A stretch of DNA of 64,000 nucleotides from CAZEAP01 sp964510315 (GCA_964510315.1 CAZEAP010000015.1:1-64000); one strand, 5' to 3'. Shown: positions 25,943 to 35,462, numbered from the stretch's first letter. The notes: generated from the letters alone by a model not told the origin. A program made the numbers and translations.

Positions 25943-26761
25943 TCAGACTTCAGAATTCATGATTCCCGTCTTATACTCTTCCACCACCCTGGCCCGCACC
26001 TGTTCGAACCGGTGAGGGCCGTCGTCACGCCACTCGCCCAGCAGGCGCTGGCTTTCTCGCCAGCAGGCATCCGCTTGATCGGCCCCGACACCGAGGGTTT
26101 CCGCCGCCATCGCGCACATCTCCTCCCGGTCCCTCGCACAGACGAACTCGTCATCACCGGGTAGCCACTCATAGAGGGGCGTGTGCCTCCCGTTTTGCTC
26201 GTAGTAGACGCCACGCACGCGGCGGCGTAGGCCGCCCGGGCCGCGTTCGGCCACCATGTAGAGCTGTAGCCGCACGCGCCGGAAGGCCTCCTCCGAAACG
26301 CCGAGGGACGAAAGGGAATCCCAGCTCTGGTCGGGGTCGTCCGCATGGATGCAGGAGACCGGCCGGAATCCGGCGTTACCGAGGCGGAAGAAGTCCGCCG
26401 CCTCGCGGCCCCAGATGTATCCGAACCAGTGCCCGGAGCCGATCTCGTGGGCCAGCAGCGTAGCCGGTGTGTCGAAAGCGCCCTGTTCGGCCTTCGCCAG
26501 CACGTCCCGCCCGGCGACAGTGACGATCCTCTCCCCGGGGGGCAGGAAGCCCAGCAGCGTCGCCATCAGCGTGGTCTTGCCGACGCCGCCGGGAACGGCA
26601 CCGGTCAGGAAGCTGTCACCCCCGGCAACCACCAGCCAGCAGAACCCGGCCATCTCGGCGCTGATGGTGCCGTCGTTCATCAGGTCCACGATGCTCAGTG
26701 TGCGGCCGCCTCGCTGATTGAGCCGTTGAATCTGCGACAAATTGTGTTGCTCCAAGCCCAA
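25943..26761 (-). CDS. VirB11/CpaF-like secretion-type ATPase, stand-alone
   Basis: A 272-residue P-loop ATPase resembling the C-terminal motor of type II/IV secretion ATPases. GAVPGGVGKTTLMATLLGFL corresponds to Walker A, with Val in place of the first Gly. PPGERIVTVAG matches the Asp-box region, and RPVSCIHADDPDQSWDSL matches the 'STIHA' segment. The N-terminal domain usual for the family is missing, and no other secretion or pilus gene is nearby. A TTG start at 26761 follows GGAGG. It may be a solitary regulatory ATPase or the remnant of a larger system. Confidence 0.65.
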   Translation of the reverse strand: MGLEQHNLSQIQRLNQRGGRTLSIVDLMNDGTISAEMAGFCWLVVAGGDSFLTGAVPGGVGKTTLMATLLGFLPPGERIVTVAGRDVLAKAEQGAFDTPATLLAHEIGSGHWFGYIWGREAADFFRLGNAGFRPVSCIHADDPDQSWDSLSSLGVSEEAFRRVRLQLYMVAERGPGGLRRRVRGVYYEQNGRHTPLYEWLPGDDEFVCARDREEMCAMAAETLGVGADQADACWRESQRLLGEWRDDGPHRFEQVRARVVEEYKTGIMNSEV

Positions 26762-26887
26762 GGGCGCCCTCCGCGGGAGGATTCCGGCGTGAGAAGCTGT
26801 TCTTTTTACACTGACCTGCCGATATGGTAAAAGAATCGTCAGCCGTTTGGTAGCGAGCGCGGAAGGTCTTCACAGACGGGGCTATCG

Positions 26888-29584
26888 ATGCTCAAAAGAA
26901 CCCTCACGTTTGGCTTGCCGGCAGCCTGCGCCCTCGTCCTCATCTGTTGCTCTCCCTCTGGGGCACAGCAGAAGGTTGACATGCTGCGGCTGGAGAGCCC
27001 GCGCCGCCTGATCACCTGGTCCACCGACGAGATGCGCGTCTTCGTGGCCGAGAAGGGCGCCACGCTCCGTCAGGGCGACACGCGCATGATAGCCCCGCGG
27101 ATGGTGGTGTGGTTCGACAAGGCACGCTCGCGGCAGCCGGGCGTCCGGGCGGCTGTGGTCCGCGTCTATGCCGAGAGCGTGCCGCGCGGCGAGGAGGGCG
27201 CGGGACGGGTGGTGCTGGCCCGCGGCGAGGAGGTCCAGCGATGGGGCGCGGCCTACATGGAGTTCACCAGCCGCTTCTCGTTCGTATGGGACTGCCCCCT
27301 GAGGGAGGTCGATGAGAGGCGGCCCTCCCCGCTGCTGCTGAAGGCCGAGGAACTGACCGCCGAGGTGAGTCCCCCGAAGTTCTGGGACACCGTGCCCGCG
27401 TTCGAAGCGCCGGAGCTCTTCGAGCTGGCCCGACGTAAGCTGATGGCCAACCAGGTCCACCTGTTCCGGGAAGAGTCCACGGTGGTTTACGTCGGCGACG
27501 TGCACGGCGAATACGGCAACCTGCTTCTACGGGCCGACGAGGCGGTTTTGTGGTACGGCGAGGGCGGGGAGGATTACGAGGTCTACGCCCGCGGGGACGT
27601 GCGGGTGGAGCCGAAGCCCGGCGTGCCCCGCCCCTACCCCGAGGACGTGGAGGTGGACATCGAGCTGTTCCGGCTCCTGAAGTACGCCTCCGCCCAGGAA
27701 CTCTACATCAATCCGGGCCGTGCCAGAGCGCTCGCCACCGACCCAGAGGTCCGGATAGTCGACCCGGAGGCGCCGGAGGAACTGGTCTACGTGGTGCGCG
27801 GGGAAAAGGCGTACCTGATCGACAGCCAGACCCTCACGGTGGAAGAAGCTTCGGTGAGCACCTGCCAGTTCGCCCGCCCTCATTACCGGATTCAGGCCGA
27901 AAAGGCCCAGGTGGTCCGCGACCCGCCCAGCACGGTGCTGAACGCCTGGAACACGCGCTTCCAGGTGGGAGAGGGACGCCGGACGCTGATGTGGCTGCCC
28001 TTCCTGGGCACCGACCTCACCGAACGGGCCTATCTTTTGACCGATTACGCCGTCGGCTCCTCCAACAAGTTTGGATTCTTTCTGCAGACCACCTGGCGGC
28101 CCCTGGACCTGACCACCCGTCCGTCCTGGATGGAACGGTGGGCGGTCTTTCTGGATTACTACGGCGACCGAGGGCCGGCGGTGGGGACGGAGCTTGACTA
28201 TGCCTTCGGTCCCGCTCCCTGGCCCCGACACGAAGGCATGCTGCGGGGATACTACGTGCAGGACTCCGCCGATGAAGACGACACGGACCTGCCGGTGCCC
28301 AAGGAAAACCGGGGGCGGCTGCACCTGCGCCATCGGTGGCAGATCAACCGGCACTGGCGCGCCGACGCGGAGTACTACTGGCTCTCCGACGAGGGATTCC
28401 TCAACGAGTACTTCGAGGAGGATTTCGAGAACGAGAAAACCCCGGAGAGCTACCTGCTGGCCCGTTACCTGCGCGACTCGACATACCTGGCACTGCTGCT
28501 TAAGCCCCAGGTCAACGACTTCCTCACCCAGGTCGAACAGATGCCGAGCGCGGACCTGCAGTGGATGAGCGTGCCGTGGGGCCGCCTGGTCTACGACGGG
28601 ACGGTCACCGCCGGGAACTACGACCGGGAGCTGAGCGACCTGTTCACGCCGGCTCCACCGGACGCGCCGTCCCTGTGGCGCCTGCACACCGAGCACGCCC
28701 TGAGCCTGCCCTTTACCTGGGGCATCTTCCGGCTGGACCCGTCGGTGCGGGTGCTGGGCACGTGGGCCGGCGACAGCGCCTGGGACGGGACCTCATTCGG
28801 AGGCTCGGAGAGCCGTACGGGCTTCGGAGCCGGCATCAGCGCCAGCACGAACCTCTACCGCACCTACGCCACCCGCAGCGACCTGCTCGACCTGAACCGC
28901 CTGCGCCACATCGTCATTCCCTACGTGGACCTGGAGGCCCTGTCGGTCTCCGGGGCCGACTCGGAGGAGTTCATACAGATGGACTCGGTGGACGCCATCG
29001 ACAGCGGCACCCGGGCGACCTTCGGGCTGCGTCAGCGCATCCAGACCAAGCGACGGCACGGCGACCGGTGGCGCTCAGTGGATTGGGTGGAGCTGGACGT
29101 GGCCTACGTCAGCCGCTCCAGCGATTCGGTCATGTCCCTGCTCGACGAAGACTACCTGCGGGCCGACTTCCGCATGCTGCTGACCGAACACGTGCGTCTG
29201 CACTCCCTGGACAACCGGCTGGCCGGCGGTGACGTGCCGGACGTCTACAACGTCGGGGTGGAGCTGGACTGGCTGCCGCAGTGGTCCTTCCGGCTGGACT
29301 ACGACCGTATCGAGGACCTGACTTCCACCCTAACCGCTGAGTTGCTATACCCGCTGAGCGCCAGGTACACCCTTATGCTGCTGCAGCGATACGAGTTCGA
29401 TTCGGCGGGGACGGGGGACGGGGAGAACATGGAGACGCGGGTTGTCTTCCGCCGTCTGCTCGACCAGTGGGTGCTGGACCTCGGCGTGGTGCACGAGGAG
29501 GACGCCGACGAGTTCGCCGTGATCTTCGGATTCGGGCCGAAGGGCTGGGGCCTTTACAGGGACCTGAACCGGGCCGCCCGCTGA
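26888..29584 (+). CDS. lptD: LPS-assembly protein LptD-like outer-membrane protein
   Basis: An 898-residue protein with a signal peptide (residues 1-26, ending near PSGAQQ). Its layout is that of LptD/OstA: an N-terminal periplasmic region of OstA-like beta repeats (residues about 30-330), the TCQFARPHYRIQAEKAQVV segment that opens the LptD barrel domain, WLPFLGTDLTERAYLLTDY, and a long C-terminal region of alternating aromatic/hydrophobic residues expected of a beta-barrel. In diderms LptD receives LPS from the periplasmic Lpt bridge and places it in the outer leaflet. Similarity is moderate and the cysteine pattern of E. coli LptD is not obvious. It is followed 54 bp later by xseA. Confidence 0.78.
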   Translation: MLKRTLTFGLPAACALVLICCSPSGAQQKVDMLRLESPRRLITWSTDEMRVFVAEKGATLRQGDTRMIAPRMVVWFDKARSRQPGVRAAVVRVYAESVPRGEEGAGRVVLARGEEVQRWGAAYMEFTSRFSFVWDCPLREVDERRPSPLLLKAEELTAEVSPPKFWDTVPAFEAPELFELARRKLMANQVHLFREESTVVYVGDVHGEYGNLLLRADEAVLWYGEGGEDYEVYARGDVRVEPKPGVPRPYPEDVEVDIELFRLLKYASAQELYINPGRARALATDPEVRIVDPEAPEELVYVVRGEKAYLIDSQTLTVEEASVSTCQFARPHYRIQAEKAQVVRDPPSTVLNAWNTRFQVGEGRRTLMWLPFLGTDLTERAYLLTDYAVGSSNKFGFFLQTTWRPLDLTTRPSWMERWAVFLDYYGDRGPAVGTELDYAFGPAPWPRHEGMLRGYYVQDSADEDDTDLPVPKENRGRLHLRHRWQINRHWRADAEYYWLSDEGFLNEYFEEDFENEKTPESYLLARYLRDSTYLALLLKPQVNDFLTQVEQMPSADLQWMSVPWGRLVYDGTVTAGNYDRELSDLFTPAPPDAPSLWRLHTEHALSLPFTWGIFRLDPSVRVLGTWAGDSAWDGTSFGGSESRTGFGAGISASTNLYRTYATRSDLLDLNRLRHIVIPYVDLEALSVSGADSEEFIQMDSVDAIDSGTRATFGLRQRIQTKRRHGDRWRSVDWVELDVAYVSRSSDSVMSLLDEDYLRADFRMLLTEHVRLHSLDNRLAGGDVPDVYNVGVELDWLPQWSFRLDYDRIEDLTSTLTAELLYPLSARYTLMLLQRYEFDSAGTGDGENMETRVVFRRLLDQWVLDLGVVHEEDADEFAVIFGFGPKGWGLYRDLNRAAR

Positions 29585-29638
29585 GGGGCGGCCCGTTCTC
29601 ACCAGATCGGCTATCGCGCAGGGAAGAGGGGCGTCAAC

Positions 29639-30877
29639 ATGGGCGAGCAACCCCGTCCCGGCGGCCGACCTTCCGGGCCCCTGACCATCACCGAGATCAC
29701 CTCCCGCATCAAGGAAACCCTGGAGTCCGGTTTCCCCGACGTCTACGTGGTGGGGGAGATATCGCGCTGCACCCGGGCTTCCTCGGGTCACATGTACCTG
29801 ACGCTGAAGGACGAGAACGCCGTCCTGCGGGCGGTCATCTGGCGGGGCGTCGCCTCCTCGCTCCGTTTCGAGCCCCGGGAAGGCGTGGAGGTCGTCGCCC
29901 ACGGCTCCATCGACGTCTATCCCCCCCGCGGAAGCTACCAGTTGATTGTCTCCTGGCTCGAGCCACGGGGCGTCGGCCCCCTCCAGCTCGCCTTCCGGCA
30001 ACTGAGGGAAAAGCTGGAGAAGGAGGGCCTGTTCCGGCCGGAAACCAAAAAATCCCTCCCCTCCTTCCCGACCCGCATCGGCGTGGTCACCAGCCCAACC
30101 GGCGCCGCCGTCCGGGACGTCGTCAACGTCATCGGCAGGCGCTTCCCTCCCGCCGAAATCTATCTCTACCCTTCCCGCGTGCAGGGGGCAAAGGCGGCCG
30201 CCGAGATCGCCGCCGCCCTCGAAAGGCTGAACCGGGAGAGACCGGAATTGGACCTCTTGATCGTCGGGCGAGGCGGGGGCAGCCTGGAAGACCTGTGGGC
30301 CTTCAACGAGGAGGAGGTGGCCCGGGCCATCTACCGCAGCGAGATTCCAGTGGTCAGCGCCGTCGGCCACGAGATCGACTTCACCATCTCCGACTTCGTG
30401 GCCGACGTCCGCGCCGCCACGCCGACGGAGGCCGGCGAGATCGTGGTGCCCGACCGCGCCGAACTCCTGGTCGGACTTCGCCGGCAGCGCCGCCGAATGG
30501 CCGCCGCCCTGCGGAACGCCGTCGGCAGCGCCCGCGAGCGCGTCGCCTCCCTGGCCTCCCGACCGGTCCTGCGCCGACCCCGAGCCCTCCTGCGGGAGAA
30601 AGCCCAGCGCGCCGACGACCTGCTGGAAAGTCTGAACACAGCGCTGCACCATCGGCTGGATATGCTGCGGGAACAGGTCGGCGGTGCCCGCCGGCGCCTC
30701 GCCGCGCTCAGTCCGCGCAGAGTTTTGGAGAGAGGCTACAGCATTACGCTGTCCGCCGACGGAGTCCTGCTCCGCAACGTGAAAGAAGTGCGGCAGGATG
30801 ATACAATCAAGACCCGACTGCACGAAGGCGTGGTTCTGTCCCGGGTGCTGAAAACTGAGGAGGCCGGCGGTGATTAA
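29639..30877 (+). CDS. xseA: Exodeoxyribonuclease VII large subunit
   Basis: A 412-residue subunit of the single-strand-specific nuclease that trims DNA to oligonucleotides. An N-terminal OB-fold (about residues 14-110; VVGEISRCTRASSGHMYLTL) precedes the catalytic domain with VVTSPTGAAVRDV, LLIVGRGGGSLEDLWAFNEE and VVSAVGHEIDFTISDFVAD, all hallmark XseA segments. Two basic helical stretches and a C-terminal LERGYSIT segment complete it. No xseB is adjacent; the small subunit must be elsewhere. It overlaps the next gene by 8 bp. Confidence 0.95.
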   Translation: MGEQPRPGGRPSGPLTITEITSRIKETLESGFPDVYVVGEISRCTRASSGHMYLTLKDENAVLRAVIWRGVASSLRFEPREGVEVVAHGSIDVYPPRGSYQLIVSWLEPRGVGPLQLAFRQLREKLEKEGLFRPETKKSLPSFPTRIGVVTSPTGAAVRDVVNVIGRRFPPAEIYLYPSRVQGAKAAAEIAAALERLNRERPELDLLIVGRGGGSLEDLWAFNEEEVARAIYRSEIPVVSAVGHEIDFTISDFVADVRAATPTEAGEIVVPDRAELLVGLRRQRRRMAAALRNAVGSARERVASLASRPVLRRPRALLREKAQRADDLLESLNTALHHRLDMLREQVGGARRRLAALSPRRVLERGYSITLSADGVLLRNVKEVRQDDTIKTRLHEGVVLSRVLKTEEAGGD

Positions 30878-31706
30878 GGAAACGGCTCTGTTGTTAATTA
30901 TGGGACTGTTAGTTTCCGCAGGGACACTCGCAGCCCCGGCAGAGGAGCAAAAGGAAGCGACCGGCCTCACCGTCTCAAACCCCGCCCACAGCATAGAGTT
31001 CCGACTCCCGGCTCCCTATTGGGAGGCATACGACCGTGGGGAACTCTCGGAGCGCTTCGAAGGCGGCTGCGCCGGCCGCAGGCTGCCGGAGAACCTGCTC
31101 TACGTTGCGAGCCACAAGGACGCGCCCTGCCAGGTGCTGATTTTCACCGGCAACCAGCGATTCCTCATGCGGAACCGGGATGACCTGGAGGCCTTCGTGG
31201 ACGCCTCGGTCGAGGCCGTCACCGAACGGCTGGGAAGCGGGGGCGAACTGAAGAATCGTGAATACGGGGAGCTGGACGGCATGATCACCCACCGGTTGGC
31301 GTTCACCGCCCCGGTCAGGGGCGGCCCCGGCTGCCCTGCCGCCGGTGGGGGCGGTGGAGAGACATCGGTGATGCGCTACCTGTTCGTCTACTACTTCGTG
31401 CGGCCGGCCGGGGAGGACGCCTTCCGGTTTGAGGCCCGCTGCTTTGCGCCCGTCGACCCCTACGATGAACTGGAGCCGGAGATCGAGCTGCTGGTATCCA
31501 GCTTCCGCTATACCGGCGAGACGGCGGAGAGTTTCTTCGACGCGGACGCCCCCGCAGAAAAGGTCCCCACCGCCGAGGAAGCCCGGGAGTCCACCGGGGA
31601 GGACGGCGGCATACCGGGCTGGCTGATCGCCGCCGGCCTCATCGTCATCATCTGGATGCTGATGCGGCGCAAGAAGAAAGCCGAACCGGTGGAACCGGAG
31701 GAATGA
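30870..31706 (+). CDS. Secreted, C-terminally anchored protein of unknown function
   Basis: A 278-residue protein with a signal peptide (residues 1-21) and one C-terminal membrane segment (about 249-265) followed by a basic KKK stretch, so most of it lies outside the cytoplasm. The middle region (ENLLYVASHKDAPCQVLIFTG) resembles small hydrolase-free, PsbP/DUF-like sensor domains, but I cannot name it. It starts with GTG at 30870, overlapping the end of xseA, with GAGGAGG upstream, which indicates translational coupling. Confidence 0.7.
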   Translation: MIKETALLLIMGLLVSAGTLAAPAEEQKEATGLTVSNPAHSIEFRLPAPYWEAYDRGELSERFEGGCAGRRLPENLLYVASHKDAPCQVLIFTGNQRFLMRNRDDLEAFVDASVEAVTERLGSGGELKNREYGELDGMITHRLAFTAPVRGGPGCPAAGGGGGETSVMRYLFVYYFVRPAGEDAFRFEARCFAPVDPYDELEPEIELLVSSFRYTGETAESFFDADAPAEKVPTAEEARESTGEDGGIPGWLIAAGLIVIIWMLMRRKKKAEPVEPEE

Positions 31707-31744
31707 GGGCTTTCGGCTCTGCCGAGCCCGGGAAGACCGACCGC

Positions 31745-31773
31745 TTGACAGTCGCCCCGCCCTGCACTATACT
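31745..31773 (+). promoter_or_regulatory. tRNA-Ser promoter
   Basis: TTGACA (31745-31750), 17 bases, TATACT (31768-31773). The tRNA begins 17 bases after the -10 box. Confidence 0.75.
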
Positions 31774-31790
31774 CCAGTTTGACGCGCCGC

Positions 31791-31883
31791 GGAGGGGTGG
31801 CTGAGCGGACGAAAGCGACGGTTTGCTAAATCGTTGAGGGACGATAAGTTCCTCCGAGGGTTCGAATCCCTCCCCCTCCGCCA
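31791..31883 (+). tRNA. tRNA-Ser (anticodon GCT)
   Basis: Acceptor stem GGAGGGG pairs with CCCCTCC, followed by G and an encoded CCA. The anticodon loop carries GCT, decoding AGC/AGT. A long variable arm typical of serine tRNA explains the 93-base length. Confidence 0.95.
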
Positions 31884-32084
31884 TTTCTCCGTCGGCGATC
31901 TTCCCCGCAAGACACGGCGCTCCACCTGACATCCATCCCCCGAGCCTTCCCACGATGTAAGGGCTGGCCGTGGTGGCCCCGCTGCACCCGCGGAGCCGGG
32001 GAAACAGCAACATGGCCCGAGACCCGGCCGCGGGGGCCGGCGACTCAAGCCATGTTCGGAACGACGGACGGCGTCGCGACGGGC

Positions 32085-32297
32085 TTACAGCTCCACCGGC
32101 TCGCAGAGGTTCGCCGGCTTGGCCGCCGCACGGCCGCAGATGTGACAGATGTACCTGGCCCCCTCGGCGAGGCGGGCCACTTCGGCCATCTTCCTTTTGG
32201 CCACAAGCTCGCACAGGTGGTTCTCGTGACCCTCGTGCGTTTCGTGAAGCGAATGCTCCTCCACGAGCCTCTTCTTCATCCCTTCTTGATCTGCCAT
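32085..32297 (-). CDS. Small zinc-binding protein with CxxC (70 aa)
   Basis: A 70-residue protein. The N-terminal half has a His-rich HSLHETHEGHENHLCELV segment. The C-terminal half is YICHICGRAAAKPANLC, a CxxC motif plus another Cys consistent with one metal site. I have seen similar small 'YICxxCGR' proteins annotated as hypothetical in other bacteria, but know no function. The ATG at 32297 follows AAGGGGG. It stands alone. Confidence 0.65.
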   Translation of the reverse strand: MADQEGMKKRLVEEHSLHETHEGHENHLCELVAKRKMAEVARLAEGARYICHICGRAAAKPANLCEPVEL

Positions 32298-32740
32298 GGC
32301 AGACCCCCTTTGGCCAAGAAGTCGAAAAAACGGGAAGCTGAGCACCCCTGCCCCTTCCCACCATCCAATCTACTACATCCGCACGTTCCGGTCAAGTCAC
32401 CGCACCTGCGGGGACGGAGGCCTGCCCGCCTCCGCACGGGGCCGTGGTGTTTTCGGTTTTCAGGATAGCGTGTTGCCGGCCGCAGGGCCGATTGGCGTCC
32501 ACCGCGCGCGTCCTGCTGTCCTTCCCGAGGGGCGAGAGTCCCGGGGACGGCGGTGCTCGGCCCTCAAGCAGGCATCTAAACTTGCTGTTGTCCCGACGGC
32601 CGGCACCTGCACGCAGCAGGCCCGTGGCTCAAGCCTCAGGGCCGGCGTGACATATTGACCGCCCCGCCCTGCTCTGGTAGACTTGATGCCGCGGGCGGGT
32701 GGGCCGCCCGGCGCGGACCTCTGCAACGGGACAGGCTCCC
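32298..32740. other. Non-coding region before trpF
   Basis: There are 443 bases without a believable gene. It contains the trpF promoter at 32655-32683 and a loose GGAGG...CCTCC inverted repeat near 32418. Reading frames here are low-complexity shadows. Confidence 0.45.
32655..32683 (+). promoter_or_regulatory. trpF promoter
   Basis: TTGACC (32655-32660), 17 bases, TAGACT (32678-32683). The leader to the trpF ATG is about 50 bases. No trp attenuator or TRAP-like repeats are visible. Confidence 0.5.
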
Positions 32741-33364
32741 ATGATGGTCAAGGTGAAGATCTGCGGGCTGACGACGGCCCGCGAGATGCTGGCGGCCGCC
32801 TCGGCCGGGGCGGACGCGGTGGGCTTCAACTTCTTCCCCCCCAGCCCCCGTTACGTCGAACCGGATCAGGCCCGCGCCATGTGCATGACTCTCCCCCCTT
32901 TCGTGGCCGCCGTGGGGGTGTTCGTCGACCGGCTGCCGGAGAAGGTCCGGGAGATCATGGATTACTGCGGCCTGGACTACGCACAGCTCCATGGGAACGA
33001 GAGCCCCCGCCACGTCGGCGAGCTGAAGGACCGGGGCGTCATAAAGGCCATCCGGATAGGCGCGGAGGAGGATCTGAAGGAACTGGAAAGATACCGCGCC
33101 GACGCATTTCTTCTGGACGCATACGTGCCCGATAAGCCCGGAGGAACGGGCGAGACCTTCGACTGGAAGCTGGCGCGCCGCGCGGCCAGCCGGGCAAAGG
33201 TCATCCTCGCAGGCGGTCTGACCCCCGAGAACGTGGCACGCGCGGTCCGGTCGGCACGGCCCTACGGGGTGGACGTGGCCAGCGGCGTGGAGGAAGCGCC
33301 GGGCCGGAAGTCCATCCCGCAGGTCGAGGAGTTCATCCGCGCCGCCAAGAGCGTCGAGCTATAG
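32741..33364 (+). CDS. trpF: Phosphoribosylanthranilate isomerase
   Basis: A 207-residue TIM-barrel enzyme that converts N-(5-phosphoribosyl)anthranilate to the carboxyphenylamino-deoxyribulose phosphate of tryptophan synthesis. The start VKICGLTTAREM carries the catalytic Cys. GADAVGFNFFPPSPRYV, VGVFVDR, AQLHGNESP and VILAGGLTPENV are all diagnostic, and GVDVASGVEE marks the phosphate site. The frame stays open upstream, but homology begins at the tandem ATGs at 32741/32744. No other trp genes are adjacent, so trpF is detached from the pathway operon here. Confidence 0.95.
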   Translation: MMVKVKICGLTTAREMLAAASAGADAVGFNFFPPSPRYVEPDQARAMCMTLPPFVAAVGVFVDRLPEKVREIMDYCGLDYAQLHGNESPRHVGELKDRGVIKAIRIGAEEDLKELERYRADAFLLDAYVPDKPGGTGETFDWKLARRAASRAKVILAGGLTPENVARAVRSARPYGVDVASGVEEAPGRKSIPQVEEFIRAAKSVEL

Positions 33365-33379
33365 GGCGCTTCGCCTGCC

Positions 33380-33856
33380 TCAACCGTGCAGCTTCTCCGC
33401 CAGTTCGGCCACCCTCCTGCCCAAAGCGCCTGACTGCTGAAGGGCGCGTTGGTCGGGCGCCGCGATGGCCACCGGGCCGTAGTGATCCCCCTGAGCGGTG
33501 CCCTGGACCACCATGCCATGGATCAGCATGGCCTCGAGGATGCTGAGGATGGTGGTCTCATTGCCTCCGCCGATATTGGCCGAGGAGGTGAAAGCGCCGC
33601 CCACTTTGCCGGCGAGCTGCCCATGGAACTTCACCGAGTCGTCGAAGAGCTTCTTCAACGGGGCGCTCATCAGGCCGTAGTAGGTTGGGGAACCGGCGAT
33701 GATGCCCTGGTAGTTCAGCAGGTCCTCGGGCGTGGTCTCCTCGACGGTCTGCAGGTCGACCTCGGCGCCTGCGTCGCGGGCGGCTTCGGCGGCCGCCCGG
33801 GCCATTTGGCCGGTGTTGCCGGTTTCGGAATGGTACACGACGAGTACGCGCGCCAT
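33380..33856 (-). CDS. Flavodoxin/WrbA-like protein
   Basis: A 158-residue flavodoxin-fold protein. The FMN phosphate loop is YHSETGNTGQMA (residues 8-19), followed by GSPTYYGLMSAPLKKLFD, the second flavin loop, and a GGGNETT segment seen in WrbA-like NAD(P)H:quinone oxidoreductases. It is probably a cytoplasmic flavin reductase. It differs from the flavodoxin at 7391 by more than half of its residues. It is convergent with trpF. Confidence 0.85.
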   Translation of the reverse strand: MARVLVVYHSETGNTGQMARAAAEAARDAGAEVDLQTVEETTPEDLLNYQGIIAGSPTYYGLMSAPLKKLFDDSVKFHGQLAGKVGGAFTSSANIGGGNETTILSILEAMLIHGMVVQGTAQGDHYGPVAIAAPDQRALQQSGALGRRVAELAEKLHG

Positions 33857-33908
33857 TTGGGCCTCCCCTGAAGTCCTCTGAGCGTGGACCGGCGCACCTC
33901 GCGCCAGG

Positions 33909-35462
33909 TCAGTGCGCCACTTCCTGGTAGCGGGTCTCCCGGATGACGGTCACCATGATCTCGCCCGGGTATTGGAGTTCCTCCTCGATTTCGCCGGCTA
34001 TCTGGTGGGACAGCCGCGCGGCGGCTTCGTCCTGCATCTTCCCGGCATCGACCAGAACGCGAACCTCCCTGCCGGCCTGTATGGCGTAGGCGGTGCGCAC
34101 GCCTCCGTGCTGGGTTGCCAGGTTCTCCAATCGCTGGAGGCGCTTGATGTAGCGCTCCAGGGTCTCCCGGCGGGCACCGGGGCGACTGGCGCTGATGGTG
34201 TCGGCAGCAATGACAAGCCCTGCGAACATCGATTCGGGCTCGGCCTCCTCGTGGTGGGCAGCTATGGCGTTGACCACGATGGAGGATTCTCCCCGGCGTC
34301 GGGCTTCCTCAGCCCCCAGGGCAGCGTGAGAACCCTCGTAGTGCTGGTCCATGGCCTTGCCGATGTCGTGCAGCAGTCCGCAGCGGCGGGCCAGTTCCAC
34401 GTCGAGACCGACCTCCGCCGCCAGCAGCCCGGACAGCTCGCAGACCTGAATGGAATGGGCCAGAACGTTCTGCCCGAAGCTGGTGCGGAACTTCAGCCTG
34501 CCCAGAAGGCGTTTGAGAGGGTCGGGGACGTCGGTCTGGTTCAGTTCGTAGCAGGTCTCCTCACCCGTCTGGTTGACGGTGTCTTCGACATCTTTGTTGG
34601 CCTGCTCGATGACGTCCTCGATGCGGCCGGGATGGATGCGACCGTCGGCCACAAGCCGCTCCATGGCCAGGCGGGCGGCCTCCCGCCTTACGCTGTCGAA
34701 GCAGCTCAGCACGACCACTCCGGGAGTGTCGTCGACGATGACGTCCACGCCGCAGGCCTTCTCAAAGCAGCGGATGTTGCGTCCTTCCCGCCCGATGATG
34801 CGGCCTTTCAGGTCATCGCTGGGCAGCTCGACCGTGCTGACGGTGGCCTCACTGGTGGTCTCGGCGGCGCAGCGTTCGATGGAGTCCACAACTATACGAC
34901 ATGCCTGCTGCTGCGCCCTGTTTTGGGCCTGGGCGACGATGTCGTTGACCATCTCCGTGCACTCTTTTTCGACCTCTCCCCGGATGCTCTCGGTGAGCCT
35001 TTTTTTGGCATCCTCCCGGGTGAGACCGCTGATGCGGTGGAGTTCTTCGCGCTTCTGCTCTTCGAGCTTCTCCAGCTCCTCCTCCTGGCGGGCGAGGGTT
35101 TTGCGCTTTTCGGCGACGTTCTTCTCGGCGGTCTCGAGGAATTTCTCCTTCTTCTCCAGCAGGTTCTCCTTCTCATCCAGGCTGTCCTGGCGCTTCTCGA
35201 GGCGACGCTCGGTCTGCCGACATTCGTTGCGGGTCTGGCGGACCTCCTCCTCGAACTCCTCCCTCCGCTGGATGATCTTCTGCTTGGCCTCCAGTTCCAT
35301 CTCTTTCTTCATCTGGTCGGCATCGTGCCGGGCTTCCTCAAGGATGCGCTCCTTGGTCTGCTGAGCGCCCCGCTCGGTGATCTTGTCAACGCAGTAGCGG
35401 ATGAGGTAGCCGGCAAGCAGCCCGCCTGTGCTCGCCAGAGCTGTAAACAGTGGGCGTATCAC
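33909..35462 (-). CDS. rny: Ribonuclease Y
   Basis: A 517-residue endoribonuclease that starts mRNA decay, tethered to the membrane. It has an N-terminal hydrophobic segment (residues about 7-20), a long charged coiled coil (about 30-190), a KH domain (LKGRIIGREGRNIRCFE) and an HD phosphohydrolase domain with LLHDIGK (H365, D366). The ending GEIMVTVIRETRYQEVAH is characteristic of RNase Y. The GTG at 35462 follows GGAGGT six bases upstream; the open frame further upstream reads through an unconserved Pro-rich stretch. It stands alone, downstream of a long non-coding region. Confidence 0.95.
   Translation of the reverse strand: MIRPLFTALASTGGLLAGYLIRYCVDKITERGAQQTKERILEEARHDADQMKKEMELEAKQKIIQRREEFEEEVRQTRNECRQTERRLEKRQDSLDEKENLLEKKEKFLETAEKNVAEKRKTLARQEEELEKLEEQKREELHRISGLTREDAKKRLTESIRGEVEKECTEMVNDIVAQAQNRAQQQACRIVVDSIERCAAETTSEATVSTVELPSDDLKGRIIGREGRNIRCFEKACGVDVIVDDTPGVVVLSCFDSVRREAARLAMERLVADGRIHPGRIEDVIEQANKDVEDTVNQTGEETCYELNQTDVPDPLKRLLGRLKFRTSFGQNVLAHSIQVCELSGLLAAEVGLDVELARRCGLLHDIGKAMDQHYEGSHAALGAEEARRRGESSIVVNAIAAHHEEAEPESMFAGLVIAADTISASRPGARRETLERYIKRLQRLENLATQHGGVRTAYAIQAGREVRVLVDAGKMQDEAAARLSHQIAGEIEEELQYPGEIMVTVIRETRYQEVAH

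Noticed and set aside
22458..26818. Shared 15-mer TTTACACTGACCTGC upstream of the TM2 gene (22458) and lptD (26804)
   Set aside because: A few shared 15-mers are expected by chance in 64 kb; no third copy was seen and the distances to the genes differ.
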